Origin: Butyrivibrio sp.
GTDB lineage: Bacteria > Bacillota > Clostridia > Lachnospirales > Lachnospiraceae
DNA: 64,000 nt
Assembly (NCBI GenBank): GCA_023664865.1
Contig: JAMPEU010000006.1
Coordinates: 62,001 to 126,000, forward strand
Reading direction: 5' to 3'
The notes under the pieces are model-generated. The model worked only from the letters and a program-made list of their open reading frames with translations, was not told where the DNA came from and ran no database searches. How positions within the stretch are numbered: position 1 is the first letter of the stretch; every line of letters starts with the position of its first letter. Made by a program: the position numbers and the translations under genes. Positions 44,234-53,776 of the stretch are shown in pieces.

Positions 44234-47203
44234 ATGAAGATAACGTTTGACAACAATAACACTATAAATAATGTAGAGCAGGGAAGGACAACTGCATATC
44301 GCGGCACTCATGCGGAAGAGGTAAGCCAAATGAGTGCATATACATTAGACATTTCTGGGACAGTTATGGATAACAATGCTTACAAAGGTCAGGGAAAGAC
44401 CGCAGAAGATGTAATGCAGGCAGCAGGGCAGACGGATATTGCCGTGCAGCGGGACTTTATCACAGTTATGTCTAATACTATGTCTACGGAAGATTTTAAG
44501 AAGATAGAACAGGATGGATACCATGCCGGAGACATGGAGGCGGAGGAAGTTGTCACTATCCTTGATACAATTAAAGCAGAATTGGTAAAGAGCGGCGTAC
44601 AGATAGATGGTTATACTGACCGGATTGATATGGAAGCGCTTGAGAGCATTGTAGGCAGTGAAGCTTTTGCAAGAGAGCTTTGCGCACAGTTTGCGAAACA
44701 GGATATCCCCGTCACGGAAGAAAATGCGAGAAATGCAAAGGAAGCTTATGACAGGGCGAAAGAACTTCAGGATATGACGGAAGGCAGTATGAAATATATG
44801 GTGGAGAACCATATGCAGCCAACCATTGACAATCTGTATCTGGCGGATTATAGTTCCACGGCTGATGGAAACAGGCAGGGCAGGGGATATTATGCGGATG
44901 TTTCCGGCTATTATGCTAAGAAAGCGGAAGAGTTTAACTGGAAGCAGTTATTGCCGCAGATGGAAAAGATAATAGAAGAAGCCGGCCTTGATGTAGAAGA
45001 AGATACCCTGAATGATGCAAAATGGATTATAGAAAAAGGGATTCCGCTTACACGGGAAGCGCTGGCAGATTTGCATAAGCTTAGAAATATGCAGCTGCCG
45101 CAGGATGAGAAACAGATTTTATCTGCAGTCGCAGCGGCGATAGCGGATGGGAAAAGCGCAGGAGAGGCAAATCTTGCCGATGATAGGAGTAATCTGGAAA
45201 AAGCGGCGGATTATGTGGAAAGATTTGAGCGCATTACGGATGAAACAGTTGATAAAGCTGTAAAAGAAGAAAAACCTCTGACTCTTGCTAATTTAGAGAT
45301 GATTCAAAATAAGCCGGAAGACTCTTATGTACCGGCTGAAGATGTTACTGCGAGAAGGCAGCTGGAAGAAGTCCGCCTGATTATGACGATAGAAGCGAAT
45401 AGGAAGCTGTTAGAGAGCGGATACTCGATTGATACTACGGAATTGGAACAGCTGGTTGAGGCTTTAAAGGAAATTGAAGCTAGGCAGAAACAACTCTTGT
45501 TTAATGAACCCGATACCTTGCGTGCTGCAGAAAAAGCGGCGCTTTATACGGAAACAAACGATATAATCGCACAGATTCCGCAGTATCCGATAGACATGAT
45601 TGGCAGATTTAAAGTGACGGATGAAGATTTTACTTTAAATCATGTTCATGTCGAGGGCAGCGCTCTTAAGAATGATTATGAGAGCGCAGGCAGGAAGTAT
45701 GAAGCATGGATGACAGAAATAAGGCCTGATTTAGGCGATTCTATCAAGAAAGCGTTTCGCAGTGTGGATGATATCCTGCAGGATTTAGAGATGGAAGTGG
45801 ACGAAGAGAATCGTCGTGCAATTCGGATTCTTGGCTATAATAAAATGGAGTTGTCTGAGGAAAATATGCGCAATGTAATAGCTGCCGACAGAGAGCTGCA
45901 CAGTGTAATATCTAAAATGACGCCGGCAGTCGTCCTGCAGACAATCCGTGATGGCAGAAATCCACTGGAAATGACAATTTCGGAATTGGATGATTACCTG
46001 ACTAATTCACAATATGAGCAGGAGCAGGAAACTGAAAAGTACAGTAAATTCTTATATAACCTTGAAAAAAATAATCAGATTACAGAGCAGGAGAGGGAAG
46101 CGTACATCGGAATTTACCGCATGTTCAGACAATTTGAAAAAACCGATGATGCTGCGGTTGGGGCAATCTTGAATACCGGAGCCGAGCTTTCGTTTAAAAA
46201 CCTGTTAAGCGTCATAAGAAGCCAGAAGAAAAAGGGCATGGATTATGTCGTTGATGATGATTTTACAGGCCTCAAAGCGGTAGAGCAAAATATATCGATT
46301 ACTGCACAGATAGAGAGCGGATTTAAAAAATGCTACCGTGATATTGTCAGAGATATAAGAGACCAGATGGCGAGACAGGATGCGGACATAGAGGCGGATT
46401 ATCAGGAAGAACAGCTTCAGGACTATCGGCAGGCAAGTGAAGTAGAGGATGCTGTCATTAATGAACTTTTGCAGAATCATCAGCCTGTAACCGCCAACAA
46501 TTTGCTGGCAGCCGATATGCTGATGAATAAAAGAGGTTCGCTATATAAGGATATCAACTCTGCCGCAACAAAGGACAGAAAAGAGAAAATTAAAGAGTCT
46601 GTTTCCCATATGAAAGAAGCCCTGACTGATAAAGATACTGCGCAGGAAGCGTACAGGGAAATGAACCAGGTTTTCGAGGAAACGCTTGAAGAAGAGCAGT
46701 ATGATGCGAAAAACGATTACATTGATTTGAAGTTCATTCAAAGCTGTCATAGGCAGCTTGCACTGGCGGCGAATCTGTCACAGGAAGAGAACTACCAGAT
46801 ACCGGTTGAAATTAATGGTGAAATGACGGCGATTCACTTGAAGGTTCTGCACGGACAGGACGAGGGCGGTAAGGTAAAGGCAGTCTTTTCTACTGAAAGC
46901 TATGGTGAAGTTGCTGCGGAGTTCAGTATTAGGAATCGAAAGATATCCGGATACATTGCATGTGATACGGTCGAGGGAACAGAAAACCTGCAGAATAAGG
47001 AAGAAAGTTTAAAAACAGCCTTTAAGGAGCATGTGGATTCCCTTATGCGAAACGAACTTGAACTTGGAACGGTCAGTGTGGTCCACAGCAAGGAGCTGAA
47101 TTTAAATAATTTTACGGCTAAGGAGACGCAGGATGAATCAGCGGTCGCAGATGCCGACCTGTATAAGGTTGCAAAAGCGTTTATAACAGTCGTAGCAGAA
47201 TAG
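44234..47203 (+). CDS. Large motility-associated protein of unknown function (possibly DUF6240-like)
   Basis: 989 residues from the ATG at 44234; GTG 44228 is an alternative. No signal peptide. Mostly helical, with a loosely repeated phrase every 100-150 residues, such as IPVTEENAR, IPLTREALA, KPLTLANLE, MELSEENMR, AELSFKNLL and QPVTANNLL. The last 180 residues end in a beta-rich segment (VEINGEMTAIHLKVLHG, VKAVFSTESYGEVAAEFSI) that recalls the C-terminal domain of hook-length protein FliK. It lies between two flagellin genes, so export by the flagellar apparatus or a role in filament assembly is plausible. The family assignment is tentative. Confidence 0.6.
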   Translation: MKITFDNNNTINNVEQGRTTAYRGTHAEEVSQMSAYTLDISGTVMDNNAYKGQGKTAEDVMQAAGQTDIAVQRDFITVMSNTMSTEDFKKIEQDGYHAGDMEAEEVVTILDTIKAELVKSGVQIDGYTDRIDMEALESIVGSEAFARELCAQFAKQDIPVTEENARNAKEAYDRAKELQDMTEGSMKYMVENHMQPTIDNLYLADYSSTADGNRQGRGYYADVSGYYAKKAEEFNWKQLLPQMEKIIEEAGLDVEEDTLNDAKWIIEKGIPLTREALADLHKLRNMQLPQDEKQILSAVAAAIADGKSAGEANLADDRSNLEKAADYVERFERITDETVDKAVKEEKPLTLANLEMIQNKPEDSYVPAEDVTARRQLEEVRLIMTIEANRKLLESGYSIDTTELEQLVEALKEIEARQKQLLFNEPDTLRAAEKAALYTETNDIIAQIPQYPIDMIGRFKVTDEDFTLNHVHVEGSALKNDYESAGRKYEAWMTEIRPDLGDSIKKAFRSVDDILQDLEMEVDEENRRAIRILGYNKMELSEENMRNVIAADRELHSVISKMTPAVVLQTIRDGRNPLEMTISELDDYLTNSQYEQEQETEKYSKFLYNLEKNNQITEQEREAYIGIYRMFRQFEKTDDAAVGAILNTGAELSFKNLLSVIRSQKKKGMDYVVDDDFTGLKAVEQNISITAQIESGFKKCYRDIVRDIRDQMARQDADIEADYQEEQLQDYRQASEVEDAVINELLQNHQPVTANNLLAADMLMNKRGSLYKDINSAATKDRKEKIKESVSHMKEALTDKDTAQEAYREMNQVFEETLEEEQYDAKNDYIDLKFIQSCHRQLALAANLSQEENYQIPVEINGEMTAIHLKVLHGQDEGGKVKAVFSTESYGEVAAEFSIRNRKISGYIACDTVEGTENLQNKEESLKTAFKEHVDSLMRNELELGTVSVVHSKELNLNNFTAKETQDESAVADADLYKVAKAFITVVAE

Positions 47204-47246
47204 AAATGAATAAGTTTATTGTCAACTTTACGAGGAGGAATACAAA

Positions 47247-48386
47247 ATGAGGATTAATTATAACGCATCAGCGATGCGTGCCAACAATGCGTTGAATGTA
47301 GCGGACAACAGAGTATCGGCATCTTTACAGAGGTTATCATCAGGACTGAAATTGAATAGGGCAAAGGATAACCCTTCCGGTTATGCGATTGCGCGTAGAA
47401 TGGACGCACAGATTGAAGGTGTTTCAGTTGCGACAAAGAATGCCAGCACGGGCATTTCGGTTATTGAAACTGCTGATGGGGCGTTGACGGAAGTGCATGA
47501 GATGCTGCAAAGGATGAACGAGTTGGCAATTAAGTCAGCTACCGGAACCTTGACCACAAGCGACAGGGCTATCGTGCAAGAGGAAATGAAACAGTTAAAA
47601 GAGGAAGTTACGAGAATTTCACGAGACACTGAATTTAACGGACAGACGCTTCTGGACGGCAGCTTTGAGTTGAAAGGATATACGAATAACCTGGATGTTA
47701 AAGTGGGCTATTATAGCGATGATGTAATAGCAAAGGTTTATACGGTTGATGCACTGGAAGTCTTTTATGAAGATGCCGAGAAAGGTAAAATAGATTTCGA
47801 TAGAACAAAAGACACTTTTGTGAGGGGGAATGGATTTCCGGCAGGGGCAGTGTTGTCTTCTGTAGGAGAGAACTGTGTTACGATTACGGACAATAATGGC
47901 TTTGAGATTACATTGGACGTTACGCCGCCGGACGGAGTGACAGGGGCGACAAGTAAGAATATAGCGCCTTTGCAGCTTGACATCACAGGCATTGGGGCTA
48001 TGGATACACAGATTGGAGCGAATGAAGGTCAGACCCTTGCAGTTCGCATTCCGACAATTTCCTTGCAGAGGCTTGGGCTTACCAATGCAGATTTGTCCAC
48101 GCAGGAAAGCAGTTCTGATGCCATTGAGGCTATTAAAGGGGCGATTGCTTATGTATCATCGGCGCGCAGCCGCCTCGGTGCATATCAGAACCGTCTGGAA
48201 CATACGGTTAGCAGTCTGGATATTACGAATGAAAATATGACCGCATCATATTCCCGCATCATGGATGCGGATGTGTCGGAAGAAATGACTGACTATACGA
48301 CACAGCAGGTTGTTGAACAGGCAGCGGTTTCCATGCTGGCACAGGCAAATGAGAGACCGTCGCAAATATTGCAGTTATTGCAGTAA
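47247..48386 (+). CDS. Flagellin
   Basis: 379 residues, ATG after ACGAGGAGGA. The N-terminal D0/D1 segment (INYNASAMRANNALN, LQRLSSGLKLNRAKDNPSGYAIARRM) and the C-terminal D1/D0 (SRLGAYQNRLEHTVSSLD, VSMLAQANERPSQILQLLQ) are complete. The middle of about 150 residues is the variable surface part. It is followed 16 bases later by fliS. It is a secreted filament subunit exported by the flagellar type III system, so it has no signal peptide. Confidence 0.95.
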   Translation: MRINYNASAMRANNALNVADNRVSASLQRLSSGLKLNRAKDNPSGYAIARRMDAQIEGVSVATKNASTGISVIETADGALTEVHEMLQRMNELAIKSATGTLTTSDRAIVQEEMKQLKEEVTRISRDTEFNGQTLLDGSFELKGYTNNLDVKVGYYSDDVIAKVYTVDALEVFYEDAEKGKIDFDRTKDTFVRGNGFPAGAVLSSVGENCVTITDNNGFEITLDVTPPDGVTGATSKNIAPLQLDITGIGAMDTQIGANEGQTLAVRIPTISLQRLGLTNADLSTQESSSDAIEAIKGAIAYVSSARSRLGAYQNRLEHTVSSLDITNENMTASYSRIMDADVSEEMTDYTTQQVVEQAAVSMLAQANERPSQILQLLQ

Positions 48387-48402
48387 TAGAGGGGAAATAT
48401 AT

Positions 48403-48879
48403 ATGACTAAGGAATTGAAACAAGAGTTCACACTGAGGATTACGCACGCAAACAAGACTCAGTTGATTACTATTCTGTATGAAATGGTTCTGCTTTATCT
48501 GGATGAAGCTAGGGAAGCCCTTCCAGCGGAGGATAAGACCGAGTATAAAAATGCAATCCGTAAAATCCGTGGCTGTATGGATGAACTTATCGTATCGCTG
48601 CATATGGAGTACACAGTGGCGCAGAATTTATTGCAGCTTTATCTGTATATTAACAGAGAACTGGTTCAGGCAAACAGGCATTGTAAACAAGAAAATCTGG
48701 ATCATGTGGAGAATATAATTAAAAGGCTTCACACAGCATGGCAGCAGATAGAGCCGCAGGATGCGTCGGAGCCGATTCTGGGAAATACGCAGACGGTATA
48801 TGCGGGATTGACCTATGGCAAAAATACTTTGACGGAAAATATGTCGGACTTAAAGGAAAACAGAGGGTTTTGCGTTTAA
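48403..48879 (+). CDS. fliS: Flagellar export chaperone FliS
   Basis: 158 residues from the ATG at 48403, after AGAGGGGAAA. An all-helical FliS pattern: ITHANKTQLITILYEMVLLYLDEA at the start and LLQLYLYINRELVQANRHCKQENLDHVENIIKRL in the middle, compare the LYxYINxxL signature. It binds the C-terminal D0 helix of flagellin to stop early polymerisation and deliver it for export. The position right after flagellin supports the call. The last 40 residues are a longer tail than usual, and the stop codon lies inside the terminator hairpin. Confidence 0.85.
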   Translation: MTKELKQEFTLRITHANKTQLITILYEMVLLYLDEAREALPAEDKTEYKNAIRKIRGCMDELIVSLHMEYTVAQNLLQLYLYINRELVQANRHCKQENLDHVENIIKRLHTAWQQIEPQDASEPILGNTQTVYAGLTYGKNTLTENMSDLKENRGFCV

Positions 48880-48895
48880 AGCAAAACCCTCTGTT
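48859..48895. terminator. Bidirectional terminator between fliS and the giant flagellin
   Basis: Perfect 15-bp stem AACAGAGGGTTTTGC (48859-48873) and GCAAAACCCTCTGTT (48881-48895) with a 7-nt loop, followed by Ts on the plus strand and by TTTTCC on the minus strand. The left arm is part of the fliS coding region. Confidence 0.95.
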
Positions 48896-48905
48896 TTTTA
48901 ATGAA

Positions 48906-51900
48906 TTATTGCAGTATGGTTAAAAGTTTTTCAATTCTTTGATTCGACTGTGCAATCATATTCTGCCCGGCTTGGAGCAACACGCTTAGATTAGAATACC
49001 GTATCATTTCTGTAGCAATATCCGTATCGCGGATGCCGGATTCCGTTTCCTGAACCTTTTCTGTTACATTTTCATTGTTATTGATTGTATGCTCCAGACG
49101 ATTCTGCATGGCTCCATAAGTGCTTCTCTTAGCGTTTAGCTTATGGATTGCTTCTTTAATACGTTCTATTGCCTTGTCAGCATATTTCATCTGGCTTAGC
49201 GTAAGAGAGTTAATACCCAGTGAACAGGAACTGACGCTTATACGTGGCAATTCTATTGTTGAACGCTGCTCAGCGCCGACTTGAAGAACCAACGGATCTC
49301 TGGAATCTCTGCCGTCCTCTTCAAAAAAGATGGTACTCCTTGCGCTTCCGCCAACATTTGTTATTTTATTGGCACCTAGAAGCTTGTGGGAAATTTTTAC
49401 CGCGCCATTTTCCAATGATGCTTCTAGCGGGGCAGGATTGCCAGAGTCGTCGCCGTTTTCAAACTTATCATTTAACCAATCAATCAATTCGTCTGCGGTA
49501 TAATAAGTATCTTCCGGGAACGTATACCGGTAAGGCACGTCATTCACGGAAAGCGTAAGCACATTCTTGCCTGTTTCAATTGTAACTCCATTCATGACAT
49601 TCTTAGTGCCGATAATGTAAGATGCCGTCGGCAAGGAGGTTGTCTTATAGAAGACAAAAGGCGCTGCGCTTCCGCGGACACCATCAAGTATATATTGTCC
49701 CGCACTCAGTTCAGAAACATCTGCGCCATCTCTTAGTGTTGCATATATCTGTAATGCGGAGGCGTCTACACTATTAGCCGCATTAGTATTATTTTCGCCT
49801 TCGGGGGCTCCGATAGAAAAGTTCAGGTCAAAGCAGCCGTCTTTACCGAACAGTTTTTGGATTTCCTCATAATAGGGGTCATTTTTATCGTATTCAGCAA
49901 TCTGCCTTTCTATATCGTTGATCAGATTTTGATTAGGTTGGTCTTTATCGCCAAAAAGCGCAATTCCATCCTTATATTCTCCCGCAGGAAGCGTAATAGT
50001 CATCACTAAAGGCTCCTTGGAGCCGGGATAAGTAAAATCAAAAGTAAGCTGATCATTAGTGCCTTTGATTATTTCAATTGATTCCTTTGTCAGGTCTGCA
50101 CGGCCTATAATGCGGGGAATGGGGGCAAGTTCAGAGGATCCGTTTGAAGGTTCCTTCTTGGCGCCTTCTGCCCTGCACATTACCTCAGAATAAAAATTGC
50201 CAGTGGCGCAGCCTTCTTGTAATGTTCCGCCGGGAGCGGTAAAAACCAGTCTGTTAGACGAATCATAGGATACGGTAATTCCTATATCTTTCAGTTCATT
50301 GCATTGACTAATCTGTTCCTTTAATGCATCCAGCAGCGTTTGTCTGGTATAAGAGTCGTTGGTGGTGTCGGCATCATCAAGGATGTTTTCTGGAATGATT
50401 ATTTTACCGGAAATTTTAGTACCGTACATATCTAATTCTAAATTCAATGTATTATTATTACTATCTATTATGATATTATCAGGTATACCGGAAAATGACG
50501 TTAATGTTGCCTTGTTTTCCGGAGTTGTTTCATGTTCGACAGGTTCGGTTTTGGTTTCCTTTCTGAGAATAGCATCCCACGCCGAACCGCTTGCTGCGAT
50601 TGACCATCTGTCGCCGTCGGTGATAATAGTATTGACAGGCTTAGCATATATAAATGTTATGTTATCGCCGCTGCACGATACCTGTATATTGTTTGCTTGT
50701 ATAGCAGAATGTTTCTTTATTTCAGCAGCCAATTGTCCGAGGGAATAGGATCCGTTATTTAAGTGAATTTCTATGTTTTCAATATTTTGCGAATTGTGCG
50801 TCAGGCTGATTGTTATTATATTATTAGTACTGTCTATATTTATATTCTGCTTACAGTATGATGCAGTAGCTAATGCCGGTTCATTTGTTATTCCAAGATT
50901 GCCTTGCGGCGAATTACTATATGCGCCTCCGCCTTGCGATGATACTGAACCTTCAACCGAATTCGTCCTTTCTTCTGTAAAAAGCTTTTGATAAGTATCA
51001 TTCTTATCCGCTTCATCAATTGTTATAGAACTCACATCGGATGATATGGAAATAATCTGAAGACAGCCATTATAGGACACGAATTTTATCTTATCATTTA
51101 TACCTTTATCGTCGGCGATAGCGTTTAATTTTTCCAATAATGTCTTCAGATCATCATAATCATCTTTAATATTGGTGAATTCATATTTATCGTCGTCGAC
51201 ATAAAATATTAAAGGCTTGTCTGAAAGAGAAATCTTTCCGTTCAAAGCGGCAGCTCCCGTTAGTGACAAAGGCTGACCCGGTTTAACTGTAGCTTCCCCG
51301 CTTGTAAAGCAGAAAAGCGTATCGTATGTGTTCTTATAAATATCAGGATTTTCCGTGTTAAAAAAGGATTGAAAATCAAGCGAACTTTCGGGACCTGTTA
51401 ATTTGCTTGTTAATGTCAGGGAAGTCGAGCCGCTGGCGACAACTTCTCCATCAACTCCCAAATCCTTTAATTTCTCATTTATATCTGAGACAATTTTTGA
51501 GACGCTGTAGCTGCCGGAATCGAAATTAATGGTTATATCCTGAGAACCATTTACTCTGAACTTCAGGCTATTATTATTGTTTGTTATTATTATCGGATAT
51601 TTATCGTCATAAGGATTGCCGGTGATGGAAGCGGCAGTTTTTGTACACTCACCATAAATCGTATTGTCGTAAAATACAGAGTGATAGCTGTTGCCGCTTA
51701 CTTCATATCGAAACATATTGCCCTTTAATCCGGTGATGCTAACGTCCTCCTCGCTGGTAAGCTGAATAAACTTTTTACCATTTGCTTCATATGTTTCAAC
51801 TTTGATATCTGCAGCGAGAGAAGTATCATCTTTCTTGGCAGCTTCGTTTAGTTTTGATTTTAGTGCATTGAACATATCATCGTAGGTATACGCCTTCGGT

Positions 51901-52796
51901 TCAAGTGTTATTTCAATATACTGGGAAACTCCTTCGCTTTCAGCATAAAAACCAAGCACATCATTATTTCCTCTGGAAATGGGCAGAGTCTCGCCGGGAC
52001 CAAAACCTGTAGTGCCAAGCAGGGTAGCGGATGAAACTCCTGTTTTAAAATCGTAAATAAGATACGCAAGAGAGCCATCTATGAAATCAATCATTGTCGG
52101 CTTGCCATCAGCATTTTCAAAATTCAAATTACAATAACCGTTGCTTGTGTATTCAAACACAAACCCCGGATTAGCTGGTGACATTTTATGTAGGGCGTCG
52201 TCTATTTCATCTATTAACTCCTGCGTAGTATATGTGCCTGCCGGAACTGTAATCGTATAGTCTTTTGGCACATACCCATCAGGCAGATGAATGTTTAATT
52301 CATTTGTTGACTCGGTAATCGTATGAAGCTGATTATCATTCCACTGTCTGTTTCCACAAATCTGATAATAGGAAGGCTCATGTTCTTCAAATACTGGTTG
52401 TTCATTAAATGAAGTATTGCTGTTAATACGATCAATTTCCGTGCGCAGCTGGTCAAATTCGGCATTTAATGCAGCACGGTCGCTTATAGTACAGAGTCCG
52501 TCCGCCGATTTGAGCGATAACTCGTTCATCCGCTGTAACATATCATGTATTTCCGACATAGCTCCGTCAGCAATCTGGAGGAAAGCAACGCCATCTTTTG
52601 CGTTGTTGGTTCCCTGCATAAGCCCTCTAATTTGTCTCCGCATGGTTTCGGACATGGCTAGCCCTACAGGATTGCCTGCCGCAAGGTTTATCTTATAACC
52701 GGAAGAAACTTTTTCCGAGGATTTTGCATGTGCACTGATATTAGAGTTGACGATTCGATTTAGATTCATTGCGTCCAGATTGCGAGAAATAATCAT
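48906..52796 (-). CDS. Giant flagellin (about 1296 residues)
   Basis: Start at 52796 (MIISRNLDAMNLN), after AAGGAGG. The N-terminal D0/D1 (KVSSGYKINLAAGNPVGLAMSETMRRQ, AMSEIHDMLQRMNEL) and the C-terminal D1/D0 (STYGAMQNRLEHTINN, IRYSNLSVLLQAGQNMIAQSN) are intact. About 1000 residues lie between them, some three to four times the usual flagellin, formed by repeated beta-rich segments of similar style (ITVPAGTYTTQELIDEI, KFRVNGSQDITINF with SYSVSKIVSDI, TITLPAGEYKDGI, RYTFPEDTYYTADELIDWL). That pattern suggests five or more related domains on the filament surface. A good sigma-D promoter lies upstream. Confidence 0.9.
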   Translation of the reverse strand: MIISRNLDAMNLNRIVNSNISAHAKSSEKVSSGYKINLAAGNPVGLAMSETMRRQIRGLMQGTNNAKDGVAFLQIADGAMSEIHDMLQRMNELSLKSADGLCTISDRAALNAEFDQLRTEIDRINSNTSFNEQPVFEEHEPSYYQICGNRQWNDNQLHTITESTNELNIHLPDGYVPKDYTITVPAGTYTTQELIDEIDDALHKMSPANPGFVFEYTSNGYCNLNFENADGKPTMIDFIDGSLAYLIYDFKTGVSSATLLGTTGFGPGETLPISRGNNDVLGFYAESEGVSQYIEITLEPKAYTYDDMFNALKSKLNEAAKKDDTSLAADIKVETYEANGKKFIQLTSEEDVSITGLKGNMFRYEVSGNSYHSVFYDNTIYGECTKTAASITGNPYDDKYPIIITNNNNSLKFRVNGSQDITINFDSGSYSVSKIVSDINEKLKDLGVDGEVVASGSTSLTLTSKLTGPESSLDFQSFFNTENPDIYKNTYDTLFCFTSGEATVKPGQPLSLTGAAALNGKISLSDKPLIFYVDDDKYEFTNIKDDYDDLKTLLEKLNAIADDKGINDKIKFVSYNGCLQIISISSDVSSITIDEADKNDTYQKLFTEERTNSVEGSVSSQGGGAYSNSPQGNLGITNEPALATASYCKQNINIDSTNNIITISLTHNSQNIENIEIHLNNGSYSLGQLAAEIKKHSAIQANNIQVSCSGDNITFIYAKPVNTIITDGDRWSIAASGSAWDAILRKETKTEPVEHETTPENKATLTSFSGIPDNIIIDSNNNTLNLELDMYGTKISGKIIIPENILDDADTTNDSYTRQTLLDALKEQISQCNELKDIGITVSYDSSNRLVFTAPGGTLQEGCATGNFYSEVMCRAEGAKKEPSNGSSELAPIPRIIGRADLTKESIEIIKGTNDQLTFDFTYPGSKEPLVMTITLPAGEYKDGIALFGDKDQPNQNLINDIERQIAEYDKNDPYYEEIQKLFGKDGCFDLNFSIGAPEGENNTNAANSVDASALQIYATLRDGADVSELSAGQYILDGVRGSAAPFVFYKTTSLPTASYIIGTKNVMNGVTIETGKNVLTLSVNDVPYRYTFPEDTYYTADELIDWLNDKFENGDDSGNPAPLEASLENGAVKISHKLLGANKITNVGGSARSTIFFEEDGRDSRDPLVLQVGAEQRSTIELPRISVSSCSLGINSLTLSQMKYADKAIERIKEAIHKLNAKRSTYGAMQNRLEHTINNNENVTEKVQETESGIRDTDIATEMIRYSNLSVLLQAGQNMIAQSNQRIEKLLTILQ

Positions 52797-52856
52797 AATT
52801 GCCTCCTTGACTTCGATTCGCAAGTATTAATCATATACTATAAAATAGCATATATT

Positions 52857-52884
52857 ATATCGGACGCTTCATCTAAAAAGTTTA
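52857..52884 (-). promoter_or_regulatory. Sigma-D (sigma-28) promoter of the giant flagellin gene
   Basis: On the minus strand TAAA (52884-52881), 16-bp spacer, TCCGATAT (52864-52857). This matches the flagellar-class pattern TAAA-N15/16-GCCGATAA closely. The -35 TAAA includes the stop codon of the DUF2508 gene. The start codon is about 60 bases downstream. Confidence 0.78.
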
Positions 52885-53133
52885 GGTTTCTTCAAGCAGT
52901 AAACCGTCCTTTTCAGCCTGCTCCAACAGATACTTATATCTTTTCATAATGGAATTTAATTCATAGATATAGCAGTCTATCAAATCCGGATCGGTCACGT
53001 AATCGAAACCGCTGTATGCAATTTCCAAAGCACGTCTTGTCTGAACCAGTTCCTCCCTTATAGATGGTTTATGAAGCTCCAATATGTCTTCTGTATTAAT
53101 CTGGTCGGATTTTTGATGAAATAAAATCTTCAT
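52882..53133 (-). CDS. DUF2508 family protein (YaaL-like)
   Basis: 83 residues, ATG after GAAAGGAGC. It has the DUF2508 pattern: IREELVQTRRALEIAYSGFDYVTDPDLIDCYIYELNSIMKRYKYLLEQ. In Bacillus the YaaL protein is encoded next to bofA, and the BofA-like gene here is close by but on the other strand. Function unknown. The flagellin promoter overlaps its stop codon. Confidence 0.8.
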   Translation of the reverse strand: MKILFHQKSDQINTEDILELHKPSIREELVQTRRALEIAYSGFDYVTDPDLIDCYIYELNSIMKRYKYLLEQAEKDGLLLEET

Positions 53134-53331
53134 ATCAAAACCAATGCTCCTTTCATGCCGACGGATTTGCTTAAAATATAATCCTTCTCTTAATAGTATA
53201 GTCGCGATATAGGAAAAATATTCCAGTTATATTATTGGAACGCAATGAATATAGATTAGTAAAAAGGTTGACAAGTTTGTGCAAGCAGGATTGCATTAAG
53301 CTTTACGGCAGGGAAGGGCGGATATATAGCC

Positions 53332-53604
53332 ATGGAAAAAATGGGCAGTATGGCGGCTATTTTGGGCGTGTGTGTTCTGGTGCTGGTAATCGGCGCATTT
53401 GGCAGAAAAATAGAGTGGATTATTAACTTTGTCCTGCGTGCCGTGTTGGGGACTATAGGGATTTATTTTCTAAATAATTTTCTGCTTTCAAGTAATATTT
53501 TAGTCACGGTAGGCATTAATCCGATGACTGTTTTGACATCCGGAATCCTAGGATTTCCGGGGCTTGTAGTGCTTTACGGCATCAATTTTTTTAAAATATT
53601 GTAG
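53332..53604 (+). CDS. bofA: BofA-like pro-sigma-K processing inhibitor family protein
   Basis: 90 residues with three hydrophobic segments; the start lies about 10 bases after GGGAAGGGCGG. The C-terminal block INPMTVLTSGILGFPGLVVLYGINFF is the BofA family signature. In Bacillus BofA holds the SpoIVFB protease inactive until the forespore signal arrives. Many anaerobic Clostridia carry bofA even when sporulation is doubtful, so this alone does not prove endospore formation. Confidence 0.88.
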   Translation: MEKMGSMAAILGVCVLVLVIGAFGRKIEWIINFVLRAVLGTIGIYFLNNFLLSSNILVTVGINPMTVLTSGILGFPGLVVLYGINFFKIL

Positions 53605-53640
53605 ATTTTTCACAAAAAAATATTTTTTTGTAAAAAACTC

Positions 53641-53669
53641 TGGACAAGATTAATTAAGGCATATATAAT
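53641..53669 (+). promoter_or_regulatory. Sigma-A type promoter of the Tad locus
   Basis: TGGACA (53641-53646), 17-bp spacer, TATAAT (53664-53669). It lies about 110 bases before the first Tad gene. Confidence 0.75.
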
Positions 53670-53776
53670 ACGACTTACAACTCATGAATTCACATCATTT
53701 AATCTGCATCTGCAGATATCGGGAAGTATCTTCCAATGATTTCGTTGAGTAGACTTTAAGGCAGAGGAGGTGTTTT

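Noticed and set aside
53235-53426. Plus-strand frame overlapping the bofA-like start
   Set aside because: Out of frame with bofA, no ribosome site, no recognisable content.
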